DNA of 64,000 nucleotides from Thermococcus sp. LS1 (GTDB lineage: Archaea > Methanobacteriota_B > Thermococci > Thermococcales > Thermococcaceae), in the NCBI RefSeq assembly GCF_012027395.1, contig NZ_SNUJ01000001.1:1-64000 (forward strand). Direction: 5' to 3'. Below are positions 10,116 through 18,210 of the stretch, piece after piece. Every line of letters starts with the position of its first letter. Position 1 is the stretch's first letter. Position numbers and translations under genes: made by a program. The notes below the pieces were generated by a model that worked only from the letters and a program-made list of their open reading frames with translations, searched no databases and was not told the DNA's origin.

Positions 10116-10670
10116 TTAACGTTTCTGTTTACGTCGGGTGACGAGTTCTTCGACCAAGTCCCGGAAATGTTGATAGAACTCGCTCTCCCTCAACTTTTCA
10201 AGAGCGCTCCAGAACTCGTCGAGATTCTTAAAGCCCGCCCGCTCGTATTCCAGTGCCTGAATCAACATTTCCAGCTTGTCGGCGAACTTAACGAGTCTGC
10301 CCTCAAGGCTGAGCCCTTCCTCGTACTCGCGCCAGAACCTGAAGTACTCCTTTGCCAGGGGTCCGGCCTTAATGAACATCTCCATTGCAGCCTTCTTCTC
10401 GGCTTTCTCCTTATCGAGGTAGTACTGGGCAGTTAGAGGAATGTCCGTTATTCTTGCCTCTGCCAGATCGTGGAGTATCGCTATCTTGAGGGCCCGCTCA
10501 ACGTCTATCTCAATCCCCTTTTCCCTCAAAGAATCGGCCAAAAAAAGGGTTATCAGAGCCACGCGGTAGCTATGGTCGGCTATGCTCTCCGGATTTGAAA
10601 CGCCCCTCAGAAGCCAGCCTGTTCTCGGCAGCTTCTTGAGGTTCCCGGCTTCAAAAAATAGATCAAGCAT
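10116..10670 (-). CDS. HD-domain hydrolase (HDDC2/YfbR-like nucleotidase)
   Basis: The 184-residue cytosolic protein has the metal-binding HD motif set: His in ADHSYRVA, HD in AILHDLAEA, and Asp in KFADKLEM. This arrangement matches the YfbR/HDDC2 group, which removes phosphate from deoxynucleoside monophosphates. ATG 10670 follows GGAGG and lies directly after the stop of the upstream OB-like gene, so the two form an operon. Longer starts would run into that gene. The nucleotidase activity is inferred from the family. Confidence 0.82.
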   Translation of the reverse strand: MLDLFFEAGNLKKLPRTGWLLRGVSNPESIADHSYRVALITLFLADSLREKGIEIDVERALKIAILHDLAEARITDIPLTAQYYLDKEKAEKKAAMEMFIKAGPLAKEYFRFWREYEEGLSLEGRLVKFADKLEMLIQALEYERAGFKNLDEFWSALEKLRESEFYQHFRDLVEELVTRRKQKR

Positions 10671-10672
10671 GC

Positions 10673-10987
10673 TCACTCCTCCGTGGTGAAAACGGCTTTT
10701 TCGGTCTCTATCGCGCTCGCCATTATGCAGTCGCCCAAGAACCTTCCGTAAACCCTCACCCACTCCCCCTTGCCCAGACATGGGCTTCCGGAGAACTCGA
10801 CCCTGATGCCGGAAACTTTAAACGTGGTTCTGTATCCAGGAAGTTCCATGGGGAGGAACTCAATCAGAGGCTTGTCCTCAATAGTGCCCTCGATGACAAC
10901 GTTCTTGCCCCTGAAACCGCCGGCATGGAGCTCATCAACCGTAACGATGTAATAATAATGATGACCGAGCTTGATCCTCTTGGGCAT
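10673..10987 (-). CDS. Small beta-rich protein, possible OB fold
   Basis: This is a 104-residue protein I do not recognise by name. It is mostly alternating hydrophobic strands (YYYIVTVDEL, KNVVIEGTIEDK, TTFKVSGIRVEF, EWVRVYGRFLGDC), the rhythm of an OB-fold nucleic-acid-binding domain, and it has no membrane segment. GGTGATG precedes ATG 10987. The HD hydrolase starts 3 bp after its stop, so they are cotranscribed. A role in binding nucleic acid or nucleotides is a guess from fold and neighbour. Confidence 0.65.
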   Translation of the reverse strand: MPKRIKLGHHYYYIVTVDELHAGGFRGKNVVIEGTIEDKPLIEFLPMELPGYRTTFKVSGIRVEFSGSPCLGKGEWVRVYGRFLGDCIMASAIETEKAVFTTEE

Positions 10988-11038
10988 ACTTCATCACCTT
11001 TATAGCCCGACTTCGAGTACTATCTGTGGGGTGAGGGT

Positions 11039-11596
11039 ATGATAAAGGTTGCGATTATAGGGGCCGAGAACGTCGGCAAATCAACGCTCATGAACGCCCT
11101 CATTGGGGGCAAAATTTCAGAGGTGGAGAACCTTCCAGGAACCACGAAGGGAACCATAAGGCGGCGCTTCGGCAAGCTGAAGATACCGAAGAGCATGAAG
11201 AACCCGATGGGTGGGGCAGATGAGTTCGTCCTCATAGACACGGCCGGACTCTTTGATCCACAGAGGGAGTTCAGGGGGAAAGTCCTCAGTGAGGAGAAGT
11301 TCAGGGAGATCCTAGAGGAGATAATATCATCGGACATCGTCATCCACATGGTCGATGCGACGGTCGGCCTCCACAGGGGTATGGAGAAGCTCCACCACAT
11401 GCTCAAGTTCAGATACGAGAAGCCGATAATAGTGGTCATCAATAAGATAGACCTTGTTCCAAGGGAGAGGGTCGAGGAGCTGAGGAGGATAATAAAGAAG
11501 CGTCTTGAGCAGGAGGCCATCCCCCTCTCGCTGGTCACCTACGAAGGCTTCAACGACCTGCTGAAGGCGTTAGCCTATTACGCCCAGTACGTCTGA
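11039..11596 (+). CDS. Era-like small GTPase
   Basis: This is a single-domain TRAFAC GTPase of 185 residues. G1 is GAENVGKST (residues 8-16), G3 is DTAG, and G4 is NKID. An Era/EngA-like PGTTKGT switch I segment follows G1. It lacks the KH domain of bacterial Era, so it is not a simple Era ortholog. A role in ribosome assembly or membrane traffic would be speculative. The start has GGGGTGAGGGT upstream and a TATA-like CTTTATAG near 10998. It is convergent with yjbQ, whose stop codon is directly adjacent. Confidence 0.83.
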   Translation: MIKVAIIGAENVGKSTLMNALIGGKISEVENLPGTTKGTIRRRFGKLKIPKSMKNPMGGADEFVLIDTAGLFDPQREFRGKVLSEEKFREILEEIISSDIVIHMVDATVGLHRGMEKLHHMLKFRYEKPIIVVINKIDLVPRERVEELRRIIKKRLEQEAIPLSLVTYEGFNDLLKALAYYAQYV

Positions 11597-12001
11597 TCAG
11601 CACTTGCATATCTTTACCAGAACTTTTCTGTGCCTCGGCCCATCGAGTTCGACGAAGAGTATCCTCTGCCAAGTTCCAAGCAGGAGTTCTCCTTCGTCTA
11701 TTGGCACGACGACCTCGGGGCTGAGGAAGAGGCTTGCCCTTATATGGGAGTGGGCGTTGCTGTCTATTGAGTCATGACCGTAGCCGGCCCCTTTGGGAAC
11801 AAGTTCCTTCATCTTGGCCTTTATATCCTGGAGGAGCCTCTCCTCATTCTCATTTATGAAGAGGCCCGTCGTCGTGTGCTTAGTAAAAACAACGACGATG
11901 CCGCTCGTGACGTCGCTCCTCCAGACGAGGTGCTGAACCTCCCTTGTTATATCCACTATCTGAAACCGCTCCTTTGTAGGTACCTCGATTTCGAAGAGCA
12001 T
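11597..12001 (-). CDS. YjbQ/UPF0047 family protein
   Basis: The 134-residue protein has the family pattern VVVFTKHTTTGLFINENE, then GYGHDSIDSNAHSHIRASL and GTWQRILFVELDGPRHR. The conserved His and Asp residues form a metal site in solved structures. Bacterial members have been reported to make thiamine phosphate from small precursors as a side activity; the physiological role is unsettled. GGTGAGGTGA precedes ATG 12001. It directly follows the short gene at 12002-12295 with no gap, suggesting an operon. Confidence 0.85.
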   Translation of the reverse strand: MLFEIEVPTKERFQIVDITREVQHLVWRSDVTSGIVVVFTKHTTTGLFINENEERLLQDIKAKMKELVPKGAGYGHDSIDSNAHSHIRASLFLSPEVVVPIDEGELLLGTWQRILFVELDGPRHRKVLVKICKC

Positions 12002-12295
12002 TCACCTCACCATGTGGAGGTTCTTCCGGATATCAATAAGGACTTCCTCCGGACTTTTAATATCCCCAGAGACTATGGCCCTTAAAAGGACTGCCTTCTC
12101 ATAAGCCCCAACGAGTTCGCTTCTGCCTTTATCAATAACCTCCGAGCGCAGCGTGTTGTATATCTCCTCGATGGCGTCCCTGAACAGAACTTCGTCTGCG
12201 TAAACATCCTTGTCGGTTAAGAGAAGGGTTATCAGGTCGCCTATGAACTCGACTTTACTCTCCTTCCATCCGATCAGTGCTTTGAGCCGTTCCAT
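12002..12295 (-). CDS. Hypothetical helical protein (97 aa)
   Basis: I do not recognise this gene. It encodes an all-helical, charged protein without signal or membrane segment. Its start (ATG 12295) lies 22 bp inside the end of the alpha-solenoid gene, and its stop abuts yjbQ, so the three are read as one transcript. The overlap and lack of a clear ribosome binding site suggest translation coupled to the upstream gene. A small partner of the solenoid protein is possible but unproven. Confidence 0.65.
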   Translation of the reverse strand: MERLKALIGWKESKVEFIGDLITLLLTDKDVYADEVLFRDAIEEIYNTLRSEVIDKGRSELVGAYEKAVLLRAIVSGDIKSPEEVLIDIRKNLHMVR

Positions 12296-13557
12296 GGCTT
12301 AACCCTCCTCGGAAGCTCACGCTCAAGCGCTTTGATGAGTATCTCCGAGACGAGTATCGAAGAGAACCTTGGATCCCTGACTTCAACGGCGGCGTCAATG
12401 GCCTTATCAACCTCACCCTTCTTGACCAGATGATGGGCTATGTCCCCCATCACTATTGAGCGAAGCCTTCTGTCCTGGATGAGTGTTCCAACTTTCATTG
12501 CCCCCTCGAGCTCCCCAACGAGGACGTAGTAGCGGGCTATCTTGGCCCAGACTTCTTCGCTTGGTGTGCTTTTCCCTATTGCCTTAACGATCTCCCAGCT
12601 CCCCTTCTCCGGCCTCTCAAGAATTCTGTTCATCATGACCTTACCAACAACCTCTGCTTCCTCTTCATTCAGGGCAGATATGAACTTGGGGAGAACATCG
12701 TGGTCTCTTTCCAGAAGTTCCAGAGCCATCTTCACGAGAAGCGACTCACTGTCTTCGAGACGTCTGATGAGCTCTACGGCCGGAACACCCTCCCCAGTGA
12801 GGGCAAAGGCGAGGGCGAGCTCCACAGTGAACTCCTCTCCAAAGCGGTCTATGAGCTCGTTGGCCACCTCCTCGAGGGAATCTATGTAATGGCCGAGAAC
12901 TTCCTTGTCCTTCAGGTAGAAGGCGACCTCCTTAAAGGCCTGCCTGGCCCACTCTTTAACGCCGATTGCTCTGATGAGGGCTATCCCGTTCTCGTAGCTT
13001 CCAAGAATCATGTAGGCCTTAATCAGCTCGAGAAGGGCCTTGGAGCGGTAGGGTTCAGAATCAATATACTCCAGGGCAAGCTTACTTCTCCTGAGGCGGT
13101 AGGCGACTTTCAGCTGCTCCTTTCCAATCATCCGGGTGTTAGTGCGTATTATTTCGAGTAAAACCTCATTCCTAAGCTTCCTGTTGCTGATTTCAAGGGC
13201 ATACGTCACGGCCTCACCTATTTCGCCGAGGGCAAGCATGTAAGTGGCAGCGCTCTGCATTATTAAATCCCGCTGAGGAGCCGAAAGAACGCGGGAATCC
13301 TCGAGAACCTCTTGGTATATCCTCTTGGCCGATTTGAGGCCAGCCTTGCTGAGGGAGTAGCCAACCGAGAGAAGTGCCCGGAACATTTTAACAGGCTCGT
13401 CGATTTCCTTTGCAGTCTCCATGGCCATCAAAAAGGCGGTCCTGTAGTTGTTATCCTTCGCCTTTGCCAACCTCTCGCCTATTTTAGCATAGGTAACCGA
13501 TTTGATATATGGGTCTTGAATTATTTCAACAGAGGCTAGTATCTCCTTAACTAGCAT
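12274..13557 (-). CDS. TPR-like alpha-solenoid protein
   Basis: About 427 residues, almost entirely helical, with repeated pairs of about 35 residues (for example AKIGERLAKAKDNNYRTAF, KALLELIKAYMILGSYENG, VKKGEVDKAIDAAVEVRDP). These resemble TPR/solenoid repeats used as protein-binding scaffolds. No enzymatic motif or membrane segment is visible. ATG 13557 has GGGTGAAGG just upstream; a GTG three codons earlier is less likely. It heads a three-gene run with the small helical protein and yjbQ. Partner proteins are unknown. Confidence 0.65.
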   Translation of the reverse strand: MLVKEILASVEIIQDPYIKSVTYAKIGERLAKAKDNNYRTAFLMAMETAKEIDEPVKMFRALLSVGYSLSKAGLKSAKRIYQEVLEDSRVLSAPQRDLIMQSAATYMLALGEIGEAVTYALEISNRKLRNEVLLEIIRTNTRMIGKEQLKVAYRLRRSKLALEYIDSEPYRSKALLELIKAYMILGSYENGIALIRAIGVKEWARQAFKEVAFYLKDKEVLGHYIDSLEEVANELIDRFGEEFTVELALAFALTGEGVPAVELIRRLEDSESLLVKMALELLERDHDVLPKFISALNEEEAEVVGKVMMNRILERPEKGSWEIVKAIGKSTPSEEVWAKIARYYVLVGELEGAMKVGTLIQDRRLRSIVMGDIAHHLVKKGEVDKAIDAAVEVRDPRFSSILVSEILIKALERELPRRVKPWNGSKH

Positions 13558-13672
13558 ATCCTTCACCCATGAGAGTAAATTACTCAGGGCTCATTTCACT
13601 AAAAATACGCGTTTGATGTTATTAAACCTAACCCTCGGAACTTTTTTAAGAGTTTGACTCCATGGAGAGACC

Positions 13673-14767
13673 ATGTACGCAGTGATATTCGGTAAGAATC
13701 CCCGCCTCAGCGAGGCAGAGTTTCACACCTTTGCGAGGAGGTTTCATCTAAGGATTAGGTCCGTCGAGAGCGGGAGGGACTGGCTGGTCTTCGAGGCTGA
13801 TCCCAACGTGGAAAGGTATTTCAGGTGGCTTGGGGGCTCGCTGAAGCTGGTTAAGATACTCGGCGAGGGAGAGGGAACTATACGGGAGTTTGAATACTCA
13901 AAGCTCTTCACGGTGAGCCTCTACGGGAAGAGCGACTGGAAGCTCTGGCGGAAGATTGGGAGCGAGATAAAGAAGGAATTCAAAGTCGAGGGTCCCTCAA
14001 AGTTCTTCAAACCTGCCAAAGTTTACGCCATGCCGGCCGAGCTCATCCTCAAGGGCTTTCCAGAAACTAAGGACTTTGTATTCCTCTTCGGCGAGAGTCT
14101 CTGGGTCGGAGAGACGATTAAGGTCACCGACCCCTTTGAGCTGAAAAAGCTTGACGTCGAGAGGCCGGTTCAGAGGCCGATACTCTCTATTCCGCCCAGA
14201 CTGGCGAGGATAATGGTGAACCTGAGTGAGGTGAGAAAAGGCAACTTCCTCGACCCCTTCTGCGGCATAGGAACGATAGTCCAAGAGTTCGTCCTCCAGG
14301 GGCTTTCAGCTTACGGAAGCGACAGGGACGAGAAAGCCATTAGAGACGCCAAGAAAAACTTAGCGTGGCTGAGGAAGGAGTTCCACCTTAAGAACTCGGC
14401 CCATCTTGAAGTCTGCGATGCTAGGAAGCTGAAGAGGTGCTTCAGGACAAGGTTCGATGCCATAGTCACGGAACCCTACCTCGGCAAGCCCCTCAAGAGG
14501 AACCCGAGCAGAGGGGAGGCGATAAAGCTCGCCAACGAGCTGGACAGATTTTATTATTCGGTTTTCGAGAGCTTCAGTGAGGTTCTCAAGAGGAACGGAA
14601 GGGTTGTCTTCGTCTTCCCAGCCTACAGGCTTTCCAGCGGTGGAATATATAGAAAAGACAGGAAGTGGCTCGGGAAACTCGGCTTTGAGGTCCTGGGCAA
14701 ATACACCGACTACGAGGAGAGGCACAAGCTGGTGAGGGACATCCACGTGCTGAGGTATCGGGGCTAA
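13673..14767 (+). CDS. Trm11/TrmG10-like tRNA guanosine N2-methyltransferase
   Basis: The N-terminal about 160 residues fit a ferredoxin-like/THUMP RNA-binding part. The C-terminal half is a class I SAM methyltransferase: motif I FLDPFCGIGTIVQE, an acidic pocket SDRDEKAIRDAKKN, and catalytic-loop TEPYLGKPL in the position of the N/DPPY motif. Archaeal members methylate N2 of guanosine in tRNA (position 10 in TrmG10). The TEPYLG variant differs from the DPPYG of classical TrmG10, so position and target are uncertain. The gene overlaps the convergent CoA-binding gene by 4 bp. Confidence 0.78.
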   Translation: MYAVIFGKNPRLSEAEFHTFARRFHLRIRSVESGRDWLVFEADPNVERYFRWLGGSLKLVKILGEGEGTIREFEYSKLFTVSLYGKSDWKLWRKIGSEIKKEFKVEGPSKFFKPAKVYAMPAELILKGFPETKDFVFLFGESLWVGETIKVTDPFELKKLDVERPVQRPILSIPPRLARIMVNLSEVRKGNFLDPFCGIGTIVQEFVLQGLSAYGSDRDEKAIRDAKKNLAWLRKEFHLKNSAHLEVCDARKLKRCFRTRFDAIVTEPYLGKPLKRNPSRGEAIKLANELDRFYYSVFESFSEVLKRNGRVVFVFPAYRLSSGGIYRKDRKWLGKLGFEVLGKYTDYEERHKLVRDIHVLRYRG

Positions 14768-15192
14768 CCGATAAGCCTCGCGTGCTCCTGCTTTATGCAG
14801 CGGTGGGCAACTGCTATAAGTCCCGCTTCTTTCGCCTTTTTGAAGGCATCCCTGTTGTAGGTTCTGAACTGGAACCAGATGACCTTGGCACCCTTCTCTA
14901 TCGCCTGCTCGACGTAGTCCATCGTGAACTCCGGTCTGACGAAGAGGTCAACGATTTCAATATCATCGGGGATGTCAAGAACGCTCGGATAGCACTTCCT
15001 GCCGAGGACCTCCTCGTAGTGCGGATTCACCGGATAGACCTCGTAGCCATGTTCAAGCAGATAGCGCATGACGTCGTTCGCATCGCGCTCTGGCTTCGGG
15101 GAAGCCCCAACGAGGGCTATCTTCCGGTACTTGGCAAGTATCTCCTTAATGTCATCATCAGTCAGTCTGTCGACGGGCATTACCCTTACCAT
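14764..15192 (-). CDS. CoA-binding domain protein (YccU family)
   Basis: The 142-residue Rossmann-fold protein has the CoA-binding pattern IALVGASPKPERDANDVMRYLLEHGYEV and then VNPHYEEVLGRKCYPSV. This is the stand-alone CoA-binding domain related to succinyl-CoA synthetase alpha. It probably binds CoA or an acyl-CoA; no catalytic His is evident. GGTGAT lies seven bases before ATG 15192. Monocistronic. Confidence 0.85.
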   Translation of the reverse strand: MVRVMPVDRLTDDDIKEILAKYRKIALVGASPKPERDANDVMRYLLEHGYEVYPVNPHYEEVLGRKCYPSVLDIPDDIEIVDLFVRPEFTMDYVEQAIEKGAKVIWFQFRTYNRDAFKKAKEAGLIAVAHRCIKQEHARLIG

Positions 15193-15261
15193 ACCATCAC
15201 CATAGGAAGTTTGGAAGCCAAACTTTAAAGGGATAGTGGGGGACTTTTCTCTGGTGAGAGA

Positions 15262-15699
15262 ATGGCACTCTACGAAGAGACGGTTTCAAACAGAGCTTTT
15301 CAGCTCATCATGCTAGCTCCAATCGTCGGCATGCTCGCTGGACTCTATGGGACATACTTGGCAGGTGAAGGGTTTGAGATAATGCTGATCTCGACTCTGG
15401 CAGTGGTGATAATCCTTCTTGACGTCATGGTGCTGAGGATAGAGATAGATGAGCGCGAGATAAGGCTGCGCGGAGTAATAGGGCTCATCGTCAGAAAAAC
15501 GATACCGGTTGAGAACATCGCCAGCTTCAGGGTTGGTGGAGGGTGGACGAGCTGTTATGGAATGATACACTTCAACCTCCCCGCCAAAGGCTGCGTCACG
15601 ATACGCCAGAAACATGGCTGGAGCGTTTCCTTCACAACGAACCGGCCAGAGGACGTCGCGATGGTTCTCTCTACTCTGGGCATTCCACGAGAACCTTAG
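15262..15699 (+). CDS. Membrane protein with two helices and a PH-like domain
   Basis: Hydrophobic segments at about residues 13-33 and 38-57 form a helical hairpin. They are followed by a beta-rich cytosolic domain (IEIDEREIRLRG, TIPVENIASFRVGGGW, GCVTIRQKHGW) whose pattern recalls bacterial PH domains. The function is unknown. The 3' end overlaps the convergent nfeD-like gene by 29 bp. GGTGAGAG precedes ATG 15262. Confidence 0.65.
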   Translation: MALYEETVSNRAFQLIMLAPIVGMLAGLYGTYLAGEGFEIMLISTLAVVIILLDVMVLRIEIDEREIRLRGVIGLIVRKTIPVENIASFRVGGGWTSCYGMIHFNLPAKGCVTIRQKHGWSVSFTTNRPEDVAMVLSTLGIPREP

Positions 15700-16054
15700 T
15701 GCCCTCAACGGCAACGATTTTCACTTCCTCACCTCTCCTGGCAGTTCCATTTATGCATTCTGCCTTCCAGAGCTCGCCTTCGAGCTTGACAAGACCTTCG
15801 GACGTTAAATCCTCAACAACCACCGCAGTCCTGCCTATCAACGCCTCAACGCCGACTTCCACCTTTCTGTCGAAGGTCTTGAGGAGGAACGGGGCAATGG
15901 CTATGTCCTTGATCAGGAGCACGCCCAAGATTACCAGCACGCCCCTGATGGGAACGTTTATGCCCATTGCGGGGAGGACGATTAAAAGCAGAACAGCCAC
16001 GATAAGTTCGTCTACCATCAACGCGAGAAGCTTGAGAATATTTCCCTTCTTCAT
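15671..16054 (-). CDS. NfeD-like membrane protein
   Basis: The 127-residue protein has two membrane helices (VDELIVAVLLLIVLPAMGI and the GVLVILGVLLIKDIAIA stretch). A C-terminal OB-fold domain (ALIGRTAVVVEDL, GLVKLEGELWKAE, VKIVAVEGTKVLVE) is typical of short NfeD proteins. NfeD partners stomatin-type proteins in membrane microdomains, but no stomatin gene is adjacent here. It overlaps the upstream peptidase gene by 4 bp, so the two are cotranscribed. Confidence 0.8.
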   Translation of the reverse strand: MKKGNILKLLALMVDELIVAVLLLIVLPAMGINVPIRGVLVILGVLLIKDIAIAPFLLKTFDRKVEVGVEALIGRTAVVVEDLTSEGLVKLEGELWKAECINGTARRGEEVKIVAVEGTKVLVECPE

Positions 16055-16698
16055 GTCCTTCCCTCCAGCCAGCGCCAGTATTCGTTCAGCTCAACCACGC
16101 GCCACCAGTGTTTGAGCTCCCTTCTGGCGGTTTTGTAGTCGGGATAAAACCTTCCGACGAGCTCCCAGAAGGCCTTTGAGTGGTTGAGATACCTCAGGTG
16201 AGCAAGCTCGTGAACAACAACATATCGCTTCAGATTTTCCGGAACGACTATGAGACGGAGGTTGAAGCTCAGGTTTTTCCTCGAAGAGCAGCTTCCCCAC
16301 TTGCTCCTGCCGAGCCTCACGTAGATCTTTCCGGGTTCGACGCCCATCTTCCGGGAGTACTCACCGATAAGTTCGTGGAGTTCCCTCCTGAGGCGCTCCC
16401 TAAGGAGCGAGACCATCGGTTCAGGCATCGGAGGGAGAACGACCGTCTCGAACCGGTCGTGTATCTTCGGCTTTCTACCATGGATGACGTGGTAGAACCT
16501 GCCGTTGATCGGAAAGCCCTTCTCCGTTTCTTTCCTGGCTTTTTCAACCTCAGCAAGTTTTTCCTCAAGCCACTTCCTGTGATTCTCAATAAAGGAATCA
16601 ACGTCAAAGCCGGACGGGGCCGTAACAACTACCTTTCCATCCGGCCTGACCTCAAGCCGGGCGTACTTCACCGGCCTCACGCGGAGCTCGTAGTCCAT
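16051..16698 (-). CDS. YgjP/DUF45 family zinc metallopeptidase-like protein
   Basis: The signature HELAHLRYLNHSKAFW gives the HExxH zinc site with a third His eight residues on, as in the DUF45/YgjP (WLM-clan) family. The core SKWGSCSSRKNLSFNLRL, just before it, is also diagnostic. Predicted cytosolic. ATG 16698 is chosen because AGGTGAG lies five bases upstream; a GTG nine bases earlier overlaps that ribosome binding site. Substrates are not known. It forms an operon with the NfeD-like gene. Confidence 0.86.
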   Translation of the reverse strand: MDYELRVRPVKYARLEVRPDGKVVVTAPSGFDVDSFIENHRKWLEEKLAEVEKARKETEKGFPINGRFYHVIHGRKPKIHDRFETVVLPPMPEPMVSLLRERLRRELHELIGEYSRKMGVEPGKIYVRLGRSKWGSCSSRKNLSFNLRLIVVPENLKRYVVVHELAHLRYLNHSKAFWELVGRFYPDYKTARRELKHWWRVVELNEYWRWLEGRT

Positions 16699-16736
16699 CC
16701 CGCTCACCTTTTAAGGAAAAGTAAGAAGCTGAGCTT

Positions 16737-17537
16737 ATGAAAGTTGAGGTCCTCGAGAGAAAAGCCAAAAGCATCTACACCCGCTCGAAGATTCCAGGAG
16801 TTAACTGGACGGTGAACCAGTACGTCGGCTGTGCCTTCGCCTGCAGGTACTGCTACGCCAAGTTTCTGTGCCGGTGGAGGGACTATGGGAAGTGGGGAAG
16901 CTGGGTGGAGGTAAAGACCAACGCACCGGAGCTCGCCAGGAAGCGGGTGCGAGGGAGCGTTGTGATGTCAACCGTCAGCGACCCCTACCAGCCGATAGAG
17001 GCCGAACTGAAGCTAACTAGGCGGGTTCTCAGCTACATGGACAAGAGAAACGAGCTGTCCATATTGACGAGGTCTCCGCTGGTCACACGCGACATAGACT
17101 TATTCCGGGAGTTCCGCTCGATAGAGGTCGGCCTGACGATTAACGGCTTTGAGGGGAGGGAAAAGAGGCTCTTTGAACCGCTTGCGCCCGTTCAGAAGGC
17201 CCGGATCACCGCGCTCCAGAGGCTTTACGATGAGGGCGTAAGAACCTACGTCTTCGTCAGCCCCATAATCCCAGGAGTTACCGATGTCAGAACCATCGTA
17301 GAGGAGACCCGGGGCTTCGCGGACCGCTACTTTTTCGAGGTGCTGAACCTCAGGGCCTCCGGAAAGGAGTTCCAATGGGTTCTGCGGGAGAACTACCCAG
17401 AGAGCTACGTGATTCTAACGGACGACGAGAAGTTCACGCGCTTCATTTCGAAGCTGAGGGAAGAAATTAAAGGGCTCGACATAAAAACGGAGGGGGTAGA
17501 GACCCACAGGGAGGGGTGGGAGTTCGTCCCGCTCTGA
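16737..17537 (+). CDS. Radical SAM protein of the SplB-related family
   Basis: The cluster motif CAFACRYCY (Cys32, Cys36, Cys39) is the radical-SAM CxxxCxxC that binds a 4Fe-4S cluster. The downstream pattern STVSDPYQPIEAELKLTRR and VSPIIPGVTD is typical of the spore-photoproduct-lyase-like group (COG1533) found in many archaea. These are not proven to repair DNA in archaea, so the reaction is unknown. 266 residues, divergent from the peptidase/NfeD operon. Confidence 0.83.
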   Translation: MKVEVLERKAKSIYTRSKIPGVNWTVNQYVGCAFACRYCYAKFLCRWRDYGKWGSWVEVKTNAPELARKRVRGSVVMSTVSDPYQPIEAELKLTRRVLSYMDKRNELSILTRSPLVTRDIDLFREFRSIEVGLTINGFEGREKRLFEPLAPVQKARITALQRLYDEGVRTYVFVSPIIPGVTDVRTIVEETRGFADRYFFEVLNLRASGKEFQWVLRENYPESYVILTDDEKFTRFISKLREEIKGLDIKTEGVETHREGWEFVPL

Positions 17538-18170
17538 TCACCACGTCACACCAAGCAGTTCTCCACCATAGGCGAGCCATATCAGGAGGGCAGTTGCAAA
17601 TGGAACTGTGAACTCGTCGTAGGCCGACGGGATGGGGAGGCTCTCCAGAAATACCGCAATCATGGCCACCAGTCCCAGGAACGGGAGGGAATACTGCATA
17701 CCAAGGACTCTGTGGGCAAAAATCAGCATGACCAGAGAGACCACGAACATGGTGACACTTCCAATGATGGTCTTTCTACCATTCCACGGGATTCTCGGCC
17801 CGCCCACGGCTCGGCCTACTATCGCATTGAAGCAGTCGCCGAAGGTCGAGACCCACAGCGCCGAGAGGGCGGCTATCTTCGGAAAGATTGAACATATCAT
17901 CGCCATCGTAACCCAGAAAAGGAAGCTCCCCAGGTAGTTGTCGGCTTCGTCCTCCCTCGCCATCTGGCGGTAGCTCAGGTCTGCTACAGGGATGGTGAAG
18001 CGCCAGCCCCTCCTGAGCTTGAGATGCTGGAGAGTGTAGAGGAATGCGAAACCCCACACCACCAAGAGCGTTACCCACCTTGGCGTGAAGACGATTATCG
18101 GAGCCCCCAGTATTCCCGGTGAGATATGCCAAGCCTTTCTTATCAGCTCCCTTCGAGATATACGGTTCAT
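17538..18170 (-). CDS. Polyprenol/diacylglycerol kinase-like membrane protein
   Basis: The 210-residue protein has six to seven hydrophobic segments. Family marks are RKAWHISPGILGAP at the N terminus and ALSALWVSTFGDCFNAIVGR with WNGRKTIIGS later. This is the pattern of the CTP-dependent SEC59/DGK1/phytol-kinase family. In an archaeon it could phosphorylate dolichol or geranylgeraniol-type alcohols for glycan carriers or lipid recycling. Substrate and donor are inferred. GGGTGAAATC precedes ATG 18170. Confidence 0.8.
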   Translation of the reverse strand: MNRISRRELIRKAWHISPGILGAPIIVFTPRWVTLLVVWGFAFLYTLQHLKLRRGWRFTIPVADLSYRQMAREDEADNYLGSFLFWVTMAMICSIFPKIAALSALWVSTFGDCFNAIVGRAVGGPRIPWNGRKTIIGSVTMFVVSLVMLIFAHRVLGMQYSLPFLGLVAMIAVFLESLPIPSAYDEFTVPFATALLIWLAYGGELLGVTW

Positions 18171-18210
18171 GATTTCACCCTCTAGAGTTCAGCGGAAGGA
18201 TTTATATCTT

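Noticed and set aside
15150-15190. Box C/D-like words (CTGA, TGATGA) on the minus strand
   Set aside because: They are codons for Asp-Asp and neighbours at the start of the CoA-binding gene, and the guide spacing and second box pair are missing.
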